Positions 1 through 4,925 of a stretch of 5,092 nucleotides of DNA are shown one piece after another. How positions within the stretch are numbered: the stretch's first letter is position 1; each line of letters opens with the position of its first letter. Location of the stretch: positions 1 through 5,092 of the forward strand of contig JAAZKL010000159.1 of NCBI GenBank assembly GCA_012799845.1, given 5' to 3'. The notes below the pieces were generated by a model that worked only from the letters and a program-made list of their open reading frames with translations, was not told where the DNA came from and made no database searches. A program made the position numbers and the translations under genes. Source of the DNA: Clostridiaceae bacterium. GTDB lineage: Bacteria; Bacillota; Clostridia; Acetivibrionales; DTU013.

Positions 1-453
1 CCAGTCCCATGGGTTTTTGATCGAAACATTGACCCACCCCATGGGTGTTTGTACAAGGTTGTACTGATTCGGATTGAGCCGCGGAAAATATCCGGGGAGA
101 TATGTAAATACCGAAAGGCAGACTCCCGCCGGAAGGTAAAGGAGCGCATACTTCCACCACCTGTTCAGCAGGCGGCTCCTGCCGGTCAGCGATATTATGA
201 AATGGAGCAGGACGCTGAAGAAAATTCCCCAGCCGATGGCTGCGAACCGTCTCCAGAACAGGCATGTGGGCAGATCGGCCGCTGATATCGCCATGGCAAA
301 GCCGAATGACCAGATGAACAGTGTCGTTGTCAGTGCAAAAAAGAGCCGGTTCGTCACGGATCCCGGATTCGTATAAAGTGTGTAAATGCCGAGGTAGAGG
401 CTCACTATACAGATCGAACTGAAGACTACAGAGAATATTAGAGGTATGCCCAT
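1..453 (-). CDS. Membrane sensor protein with N-terminal 7TM (histidine-kinase-type) region, 3' part missing
   Basis: The reading frame is open from the start codon to position 1, so only the first 151 residues are visible and the output domain lies outside the window. The visible part is very hydrophobic, with four likely membrane segments at about residues 3-27, 36-58, 66-90 and 99-119. The segment with WRRFAAIGWG followed by LLHFIISLTG resembles the N-terminal 7TM region found in many clostridial histidine kinases and in related GGDEF or HD-GYP proteins. The family is recognised from memory, and the output type cannot be decided. The ATG at 451-453 is preceded by AGGAG ten bases away. An adjacent in-frame GTG at 454-456 has a better seven-base spacing, and a stop lies in frame at 475-477. 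The gene lies downstream of the PHP gene on the same strand and may be the last member of that operon. The opposite-strand frame over 49-285 is a shadow of this gene. Confidence 0.82.
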   Translation of the reverse strand, partial: MGIPLIFSVVFSSICIVSLYLGIYTLYTNPGSVTNRLFFALTTTLFIWSFGFAMAISAADLPTCLFWRRFAAIGWGIFFSVLLHFIISLTGRSRLLNRWWKYALLYLPAGVCLSVFTYLPGYFPRLNPNQYNLVQTPMGWVNVSIKNPWDW

Positions 454-484
454 CACGCAGCCACTCCTGCAATTTCACATATCT

Positions 485-610
485 TCAATGTGCCGCGAGC
501 CCCGGCATCGATGTCCCTGGCTGCGGCATTGCAATGCTATCAATATAGATTCGCAACTCAGTCCTGCGATATAGATTCGACATAATCCGACCATTGTCCT
601 CTTTTTTCAT
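485..610 (-). CDS. Possible 41-residue small protein overlapping the PHP stop codon
   Basis: The ATG overlaps the TGA of the PHP gene in an ATGA arrangement (607-610), the classic form of translational coupling. The frame runs 41 codons to a TGA at 485-487, about 30 bases before the membrane sensor start. The predicted peptide begins MKKEDNGRIM and ends PGLAAH. It has a basic middle, no clear signal peptide, no membrane segment and no motif I recognise. A weak purine-rich stretch (GGAAGGAAAAGG) lies about 12 bases upstream. A frame this short can occur by chance, and the same DNA contains a direct repeat of an 11-base word (543-553 and 569-579) that is read in two different frames, which argues against strong protein constraint. 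It is listed as a candidate only. Confidence 0.25.
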   Translation of the reverse strand: MKKEDNGRIMSNLYRRTELRIYIDSIAMPQPGTSMPGLAAH

Positions 611-1638
611 GGTATCACACTGCCTTTTCCTTCCTTTACGGCACGTATGAAATCCTCGATGGTGAACAGTTCGCAGTCGAACTCCATTCCGCCTCCCGGC
701 AGATACTCTGCGAAATGCGCATCGGAACCCCCGGTATGACAGAGCCCGTACTTGTTGGCCAGTTCAAGCGCCCGCTTGTCGAAAATCGGATTCCTGTGGC
801 TGGTATTCCTGACTTCTATAGCATCCACAAGCTCGGGAAAAACGCGTATTTCCCCTATGTACCATGCTTCCCGGTATGGATGCGCCTGCGATACGAACCC
901 CCCGTGCTCCCGCACTACCCTGAGATATTTCTCGATCGGCCAGGACAACATGTCAGGGTGCTTCAGAAGAAAATCCTTTCCCAGTCCGTATGTCAGGAAT
1001 TCGGCCCCGTTGTCGTTGTATTCCCATCCGAAAAACACATGGAAATCAAGCTTTCTTGCTTCCTGCAACGCGTTTTCGTACCCCCGGCAGAACAACTCCA
1101 CCCGCTGCGCCCACGGCAGATGAGCAGGTATGCAGGAATTCCCGTTGAAGAAGTGATCTGTGACTATGATGCCCGAGTAACCCGCCCGGTAATAGGCACG
1201 CACCATTTCAGCCCCGGTGCTTCCGGCACATGCACTTGCCTCCATCGTATGCATGTGGGTTTCGTACTTATATTTCTTAGGTACTGTAAGTATCCGCTCC
1301 AGGGAAAATTCGGTCATCAAGCCATCGGCTGTTATGGTTTCCATTGTCATAAATCCGTTCGCCTTGTCATATGCAAATCTACTTGTCCGGTCATGCTCGG
1401 ATCCACCCACCCGGTTATACGCAAATCCGCTTGTCCGGTCATGCACGTATCCATCTACCTGGTTATACGCAAATCCGCTTGTCCGGTCATGCTCGGATCC
1501 ACCCGCCTGGTTATCTGCAAATCCGCTTGTCCGGTCATACACGGATCCACCCGCCCGGTTATACGCAAATCCGCTTGTCTGGTCATACACGGATCCACCC
1601 ACCCGGTTATACACAAATCCGCTTGTCCGGTCATCCAT
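607..1638 (-). CDS. PHP-domain metal-dependent phosphoesterase with an N-terminal 16-residue repeat array
   Basis: With the start at 1638 the product is 343 residues. The C-terminal 220 or so residues form a PHP domain with metal-ligand motifs in order: HMH (128-130), TDH (His162), the GWE glutamate (206), QAHPYR (His253) and SDAH (Asp306, His308). PHP enzymes hydrolyse phosphoesters with a two- or three-metal centre; the substrate cannot be read here. Residues 3-82 are five 16-residue repeats of the type DRTSGFAYNRVGGSVY, with a decayed sixth copy to about 96. The start is uncertain. The ATG at 1636-1638 has GGAG ten bases upstream and overlaps the arsR stop by eight bases, suggesting coupling. 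An ATG at 1348-1350 would give 247 residues, closer to what I expect of a plain PHP protein, but its ribosome site is poor. The frame also opens upstream to 1686, inside arsR. The long opposite-strand frames here are shadows. Confidence 0.85.
   Translation of the reverse strand: MDDRTSGFVYNRVGGSVYDQTSGFAYNRAGGSVYDRTSGFADNQAGGSEHDRTSGFAYNQVDGYVHDRTSGFAYNRVGGSEHDRTSRFAYDKANGFMTMETITADGLMTEFSLERILTVPKKYKYETHMHTMEASACAGSTGAEMVRAYYRAGYSGIIVTDHFFNGNSCIPAHLPWAQRVELFCRGYENALQEARKLDFHVFFGWEYNDNGAEFLTYGLGKDFLLKHPDMLSWPIEKYLRVVREHGGFVSQAHPYREAWYIGEIRVFPELVDAIEVRNTSHRNPIFDKRALELANKYGLCHTGGSDAHFAEYLPGGGMEFDCELFTIEDFIRAVKEGKGSVIP
1351..1632 (-). repeat. 48-bp tandem repeat, five full copies plus one decayed copy
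   Basis: Full units on the minus strand are 1585-1632, 1537-1584, 1489-1536, 1441-1488 and 1393-1440, followed by a diverged sixth at about 1351-1392. Each starts GACCGGACAAGCGGATTT or a near variant. The period is a multiple of three, so the frame joining to the PHP gene stays open, and so do several opposite-strand frames. The first unit begins inside the arsR stop codon. Differences between copies mostly change the amino acid (Arg/Gln, Val/Ala, Tyr/His, Gly/Asp, Ser/Tyr), while silent changes are few (GCG/GCA, AGC/AGT). That is what neutral drift would give, so the array may be a minisatellite that happens to be open rather than a selected protein repeat. Confidence 0.95.
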
Positions 1639-2005
1639 GTTTAACATGCTCCATGCCCTGGTTGAAAAGTTGCAGAATATGGTCATCGTCCAGCGAGTAG
1701 TATACGGACTTGCCTTCCTTTCTGTATTTGACCAGCTTCATGTTCCTCATGAGCCTGAGCTGGTGAGAAACAGCTGACTGCGTCATGTTTATGGCCTCTG
1801 CGATATCGCATACGCACATTTCGCAGCAGGACAACGCAAAGATGATTTTTATCCTCGTCTGATCCCCGAGCACTTTGAACAGCTCGGAAAGCATGATCGC
1901 CTCGTCATCCTTTATCATACAGTTTCTGACCCTGCTGACCCGTTCCGGATCAGTCTTCAGTTCTTCGCAACTGTCGCAGCATTCGCCCTTCATAATGATC
2001 GCCAT
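1631..2005 (-). CDS. ArsR/SmtB-family metal-sensing transcriptional repressor
   Basis: This 124-residue winged-helix repressor has the family layout: LFKVLGDQTRIKIIFAL (43-58), a recognition helix MTQSAVSHQLRLMR (74-87) and a wing VKYRKEGKSVYYSL (92-105). Two possible metal sites are visible. The first has N-terminal cysteines 9, 10 and 13 with C64 and C66 in EMCVCD, like the alpha3N site of CadC. The second is Asp107-x-His109, then His120 and His123, matching the alpha5 spacing of the zinc sensors SmtB and CzrA, with His in the last position as in CzrA. Such proteins leave DNA when they bind Zn, Cd or similar ions. The inducer is inferred, not shown. The start at 2005 has a weak ribosome site; the ATG at 1991-1993 (Met5) is a possible alternative and keeps all the cysteines. 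It is first in a probable operon with the PHP gene, from a promoter 36 bases upstream, and probably represses itself. Confidence 0.93.
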   Translation of the reverse strand: MAIIMKGECCDSCEELKTDPERVSRVRNCMIKDDEAIMLSELFKVLGDQTRIKIIFALSCCEMCVCDIAEAINMTQSAVSHQLRLMRNMKLVKYRKEGKSVYYSLDDDHILQLFNQGMEHVKHG

Positions 2006-2040
2006 CCGGTATAAATTCTGGCTCCCAGCCTGATACTTTA

Positions 2041-2069
2041 ATTATATTTTCAAAACCGGCAATAGTCAA
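2041..2069 (-). promoter_or_regulatory. Sigma-A promoter for the arsR-PHP operon
   Basis: On the minus strand the -35 box TTGACT (2064-2069) and a perfect -10 box TATAAT (2041-2046) are separated by 17 bases. Transcription would start near 2034, giving a leader of about 29 bases before the arsR ATG. A CGGCAA word (2057-2062) that recurs in the neighbouring 34-bp repeats lies in the spacer and is a candidate repressor contact. Confidence 0.85.
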
Positions 2070-2075
2070 ATACGG

Positions 2076-2143
2076 CAGTTGAAACAAATATTGCTGACTC
2101 TGTCGGCAACAGTTGAAATAGATATTGCTGACTCTGCCGGCAA
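2076..2143. repeat. 34-bp direct repeat, two copies, in the divergent promoter region
   Basis: Copies 2076-2109 and 2110-2143 differ at only a few positions. Both begin CAGTTGAAA and end with an imperfect dyad. The pair lies between the arsR promoter on the left and the metallophosphoesterase promoter on the right; the second copy supplies that promoter's -35 box. A looser CGGCAA-AGTCAAATA version at 2057-2071 may be the remains of a further copy. The block may be a duplicated operator or a young tandem duplication. Confidence 0.92.
2091..2143. promoter_or_regulatory. Candidate operators: two imperfect 8-3-8 dyads
   Basis: TTGCTGACTCTGTCGGCAA (2091-2109) is an inverted repeat with eight-base arms matching at seven of eight positions around TCT. 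The copy at 2125-2143 matches at six of eight. Such a two-fold site suits a dimeric regulator. The second dyad covers the -35 box and most of the spacer of the rightward promoter, so binding would block it. The neighbouring ArsR-family protein is the obvious candidate, but the dyad is not a clear 12-2-12 ArsR site, so the assignment is inference. Confidence 0.35.
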
Positions 2144-2153
2144 TTGGTATATT
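2125..2153 (+). promoter_or_regulatory. Promoter for the metallophosphoesterase gene
   Basis: The -35 box TTGCTG (2125-2130) and -10 box TATATT (2148-2153) are 17 bases apart, with TGG just before the -10 box giving an extended -10 form. Transcription would start near 2160, leaving a leader of about 26 bases that carries the GGGAG ribosome site. The -35 box is weak, and it lies inside the second 34-bp repeat. Confidence 0.65.
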
Positions 2154-2186
2154 TATATATATCCGTTAACAATGGGAGAATGCTTC

Positions 2187-2987
2187 ATGGTTCTGGCTAT
2201 AGTGCTATTGGTCATAGCAGCGTTCTATGCATATATGGTTTTCGAGACCACATGGCTCAAGATAGAGAGGCTCGATTTCTCCAAAAAGGGGACAGGCCTT
2301 CGCATCATGCATCTTTCCGATCTGCATGTCAATATGACCGGGATCCAGGCAGAACGCGTCAGAAAGGCAGTAAAAGCCGAGAATCCCGATGTCATACTTA
2401 TTTCAGGCGACTATATCAATAAGCCTGTTTATGCTGCGGATTTTCTCCGGTACCTGCATACATTCACCAGGGGCCGAAGGACCATAATGTGTCTCGGCAA
2501 CCATGAATATAAGGCATTCAGGTCTAACAGCGAAGGGCTGCAGAACTTCATCCGGGAATTAGAGGCGATCCAGGTGGAAGTCCTGATAAACAAGGCTGTG
2601 ACAGTGGAAAAAGACGGTCGGAAGTACAATATCATAGGGATCGATGATTTGAGGAGGGGCAGCCCGGATATCGACAAGGCCCTGGATGGATGCATCCCCG
2701 GCGCCCCGAAAATTTCAATAACGCACAACCCGGACCTGGTGCTGAGCATACCCGGGAATATAGTGGATTACATGTTCACAGGCCACTTCCACGGCGGCCA
2801 GATATGGATGCCGTTCAACCTCGAATTCACGCTCCTGCGTGACGACCAACTGTGCAGGATGGGCATTAAAAGAGGCTTACAGCGTGTGAACGGCATCAGG
2901 GTCTACCTGAACAGGGGGCTGGGCAATAGCGTCGTCCCGCTGCGGTTCCTGTCCCGCCCCGAAATACTGATCTGTACAATACCGTAG
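2187..2987 (+). CDS. Membrane-anchored calcineurin-like metallophosphoesterase (YkuE-like)
   Basis: The 266-residue product starts with one hydrophobic segment (residues 1-19) that would anchor it to the membrane, followed by a calcineurin-type phosphoesterase domain. The five metal-binding blocks appear in order: SDLH (Asp45, His47), SGDY (Asp75), GNHE (Asn105, His106), THNPD (His180) and GHFHGGQ (His200, His202). These ligands bind two metal ions; the domain hydrolyses phosphomonoesters or diesters. YkuE-like relatives act at the cell envelope, and some related enzymes cleave lipid pyrophosphates, but the substrate here is unknown. The ATG at 2187 has GGAG eight bases upstream. A TTG at 2079 or ATG at 2172 would extend the frame but lacks a ribosome site, and 2079 lies upstream of the predicted transcription start. 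It is divergent from arsR and convergent with pgi, so probably a single-gene transcript. All ligands are intact. Confidence 0.92.
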   Translation: MVLAIVLLVIAAFYAYMVFETTWLKIERLDFSKKGTGLRIMHLSDLHVNMTGIQAERVRKAVKAENPDVILISGDYINKPVYAADFLRYLHTFTRGRRTIMCLGNHEYKAFRSNSEGLQNFIRELEAIQVEVLINKAVTVEKDGRKYNIIGIDDLRRGSPDIDKALDGCIPGAPKISITHNPDLVLSIPGNIVDYMFTGHFHGGQIWMPFNLEFTLLRDDQLCRMGIKRGLQRVNGIRVYLNRGLGNSVVPLRFLSRPEILICTIP

Positions 2988-3021
2988 ATGCCTGCTCTAA
3001 CTGCCGGGCGGTCTCAGAATT

Positions 3022-3118
3022 ACTGCCTGTCTTAATAAAAACTGCTCTTATAGGAATACTGCTCATGAAAGAATACTGCTTATAAAAAATACTGCTCATA
3101 AAAAATACTGCTCATATG
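3022..3118. repeat. 16-17 bp tandem repeat, four to five copies
   Basis: ACTGCT words begin at 3041, 3058, 3075, 3091 and 3107, spaced 17, 17, 16 and 16 bases. The core reads AATACTGCTCATAAAA. The last three copies are nearly identical; the 3041 copy and an ACTGCC word at 3022 look like older, decayed ones. The array lies 35-130 bases after the metallophosphoesterase stop. No open frame or terminator hairpin is evident in it. Confidence 0.88.
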
Positions 3119-3180
3119 GCCGAAATCAACTCAGTCACAAGAGCAGCGAACAACTGTATATACTTGCATCTATGGCTTCA

Positions 3181-3303
3181 AACTGTACACCCGCTTACTT
3201 CCCGAGCCTCGGACTGTACACCTGCTTACTTCCTGGGCCTCGGACTGTACACCTGCTTGCTTCCCGAGCCTCGGACTGTATATCCGCTTACTTCCTGAGC
3301 CTC
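3181..3303. repeat. 31-bp tandem repeat, four copies, overlapping the end of pgi
   Basis: Units start at 3181, 3212, 3243 and 3274 with an exact 31-bp period. Each holds a TGTACA-like word, GCTTACTTCC or a variant, and CCGAGCCTCGG or a variant; the last is an 11-base near-palindrome that could form a small hairpin. The fourth unit includes the final codons and the TAA stop of pgi (minus strand AGG CTC AGG AAG TAA), so the array is built from the gene's 3' end plus its flank. The period is not a multiple of three, so it does not encode a repeated peptide; the 60-66 residue plus-strand frames over it are by-products. Together with the 16-17 bp array it fills most of 2988-3287, which holds no gene. 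Confidence 0.95.
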
Positions 3304-4640
3304 ATCTGGAGTCTTTCCTTCTCCTTCTCATACCCCGGCTTGCCCAACAGTGCAAACATGTTCTTCTTATAAGCTTCTACACCCGGCTGGTCGAACGGGT
3401 TGACACCCAGCAGATATCCGCTGATACCGCAGGCTTTTTCAAAGAAGTAAACCATGTTTCCGAACCAGTAGCTGTCCATTTCAGGAATATTCACGACGAG
3501 GTTGGGCACTCCTCCGTCGGTATGGGCAAGTATGGTGCCCTGCATAGCCATCCTGTTCACAAAATCGATATCCTTGCCAGCAAGGAAATTCAAACCGTCC
3601 AGGTCGTCCTTATCTTCCTTTATTGCAAGGTTTTTTCTGGGCTTTTCGATATTCAGCACCGTCTCGAATATGTTGCGGAGGCCATCCTGGATATACTGCC
3701 CCATAGAGTGCAGATCCGTGGTGAAGTCCACGCCTGCGGGGAAAATACCTTTCTGGTCTTTGCCTTCGCTCTCGCCGTAAAGTTGTTTCCACCATTCGGT
3801 GAAATAGTGCATCGAGGGTTCGTAGTTGACCATGATCTCGGTGGTCTTACCCTTCCTGTACAGCGCATTTCTCACCGCTGCATACTGATAGCACTCGTTC
3901 CCCGCAACACCGTCGTTGCTGTAAAGGTCCGCTGCATCGGCAGCGCCTTTCATCATCCCGTCTATGTCAATGCCTGCCACGGCTATCGGCAGCAGCCCAA
4001 CCGCAGTCAGAACCGAAAACCTTCCGCCTACATCGTCCGGGATCACGAAGCTCTCGTATCCTTCTTCGTCAGCCAACTTCTTCAGGGCGCCCCTGTCCTT
4101 ATCGGTCGTGGCATATATCCTTTTTGCCGCCCCGGCCTTGCCGTATTTGCTCTCCATGTACTCCCTGAATACCCTGAATGCAATGGCCGGCTCAGTGGTG
4201 GTTCCTGATTTGGATATGACATTGACGGATATCTCTTTCCCATCAAGCAACTCCATGAGTTCCGCCATATATGTCGAACTGATGCTGTTTCCCACGAAAT
4301 AGATCTCCGGCGTGCCTCTCTTGGCTCCGGGCATAAGGTTGTAGAACGAATGCGAAAGCGCTTCTATTGCAGCTCTCGCGCCCAGGTATGAACCACCGAT
4401 CCCTATGACCACGAGGGCATCCGAATCTGATTTAATCCTTTCTGCGGCTGCCTTGATCCTAGCGAGCTCAGCCCTGTCATAGGCTTTTGGCAAATCGACC
4501 CATCCAGTGAAGTCATTTCCGGGACCTGTTTTTTTATGGAGCATCTCATGCGCGCTCTTAATGAACGGGGACAAAATCGTGATCTCGTCCTCACTGATGA
4601 AGGATAAAGCGTTTGAATAGTCAAGACTAATTTTTTTCAT
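3288..4640 (-). CDS. pgi: Glucose-6-phosphate isomerase
   Basis: The enzyme interconverts glucose 6-phosphate and fructose 6-phosphate in the cytoplasm, in glycolysis and gluconeogenesis. At 450 residues it has the length usual for Gram-positive PGIs, shorter than the roughly 550-residue proteobacterial and animal type. Visible motifs are the sugar-binding loop VIGIGGSYLGA (78-88), the phosphate-binding SKSGTTTE (143-150), signature DDVGGRFSVLTAVG (202-215), catalytic Glu290 in GESEG, catalytic His311 in DLHSMGQ, and the second signature ending FDQPGVEAYK with the conserved Lys425. All expected catalytic residues are present. The ATG at 4638-4640 has AGGAGG at 4651-4656, ten bases upstream. 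It is transcribed alone from a promoter about 220 bases upstream, through a repeat-containing leader. The only oddity is that its last codons and stop are part of a 31-bp tandem repeat. Other frames inside this span are shadows. Confidence 0.98.
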   Translation of the reverse strand: MKKISLDYSNALSFISEDEITILSPFIKSAHEMLHKKTGPGNDFTGWVDLPKAYDRAELARIKAAAERIKSDSDALVVIGIGGSYLGARAAIEALSHSFYNLMPGAKRGTPEIYFVGNSISSTYMAELMELLDGKEISVNVISKSGTTTEPAIAFRVFREYMESKYGKAGAAKRIYATTDKDRGALKKLADEEGYESFVIPDDVGGRFSVLTAVGLLPIAVAGIDIDGMMKGAADAADLYSNDGVAGNECYQYAAVRNALYRKGKTTEIMVNYEPSMHYFTEWWKQLYGESEGKDQKGIFPAGVDFTTDLHSMGQYIQDGLRNIFETVLNIEKPRKNLAIKEDKDDLDGLNFLAGKDIDFVNRMAMQGTILAHTDGGVPNLVVNIPEMDSYWFGNMVYFFEKACGISGYLLGVNPFDQPGVEAYKKNMFALLGKPGYEKEKERLQMRLRK

Positions 4641-4853
4641 TTATTCCGTGCCTCCTGTATATAGAGTTTGTCCCGCTTCGTATCAGCTTATTATGCATCA
4701 GCTTAGTTTCGGCCTGTTAAGTATCAACTCCGCTTCGGTTTGATTGCATCGGCCTCATTTCTGCCTGCTTTGCGTCTGATTTGTACAAGCCTGTTATGCA
4801 TCACCTTTTGATCAGGTCTCTCTGCGCGGACATTCTGAAATTGCCGGGAATTC
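4641..4853 (-). other. Predicted long 5' leader of pgi
   Basis: From the predicted start near 4853 to the ATG the leader is about 213 nucleotides, long for a housekeeping gene. It is largely made of the degenerate 26-bp repeat (4664-4802) and ends with AGGAGG. I could not find a recognisable riboswitch, a T-box, or a hairpin followed by a U run. Two very short frames occur: 4801-4833 (10 codons) and 4724-4801 (25 codons, basic), joined by a TGATG overlap, but neither has a good ribosome site. Confidence 0.55.
4664..4802 (-). repeat. Degenerate 26-bp tandem repeat in the pgi leader
   Basis: On the minus strand, units beginning GATGCATAACAGGC or variants start at 4802, 4776, 4750, 4725, 4699 and 4684. 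The first four are 26, 26, 25 and 26 bases long; the fifth is cut to 15. Copies share the GATGCA/GATAC opening and an AGGC word near base 11, with looser tails. Divergence is much greater than in the other arrays, so this one is older or under different constraint. Confidence 0.65.
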
Positions 4854-4859
4854 TCACAT

Positions 4860-4888
4860 ATTATAGCAAATCGTTAATTTTTAATCAA
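4860..4888 (-). promoter_or_regulatory. Sigma-A promoter for pgi
   Basis: On the minus strand the -35 box TTGATT (4883-4888) and a perfect TATAAT (4860-4865) are 17 bases apart. TGC precedes the -10 box, an extended -10 form, and the spacer is AT-rich. This is the best promoter match upstream of pgi. No equally good promoter was seen closer to the gene. Confidence 0.85.
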
Positions 4889-4925
4889 TGATTAAATGGC
4901 TTTTGCCGATATCGTGCGGTGTCAT

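Noticed and set aside
715..1777. Long plus-strand open frames (up to 309 codons) opposite the PHP gene
   Set aside because: They are opposite-strand shadows kept open by the 48-bp array, whose period is a multiple of three. They lack recognisable domains, while the minus-strand frame carries a full set of PHP motifs.
2079..2186. Upstream extension of the metallophosphoesterase from a TTG start at 2079
   Set aside because: It would translate through the 34-bp repeat, the predicted promoter and the transcription start, with no ribosome site. The ATG at 2187 has GGAG at the right spacing and gives a normal N-terminal membrane anchor.
2988..3287. Rho-independent terminators for the convergent genes
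   Set aside because: I found no stable hairpin followed by a T run on either strand. The small CCGAGCCTCGG palindromes in the 31-bp units have four- or five-base stems and no T run.
1351..3303. Tandem arrays as CRISPR
   Set aside because: Units lie head to tail without unique spacers, and no cas-like gene is present.
3116..3372. Small plus-strand frames over the 31-bp array and pgi end
   Set aside because: The 31-bp period shifts the frame each copy, and the peptides only reflect the repeat. There is no ribosome site or conserved motif.
4724..4833. Two leader peptides upstream of pgi
   Set aside because: Frames of 10 and 25 codons with poor ribosome sites are expected by chance; only the TGATG overlap is suggestive, so they are not called as genes.
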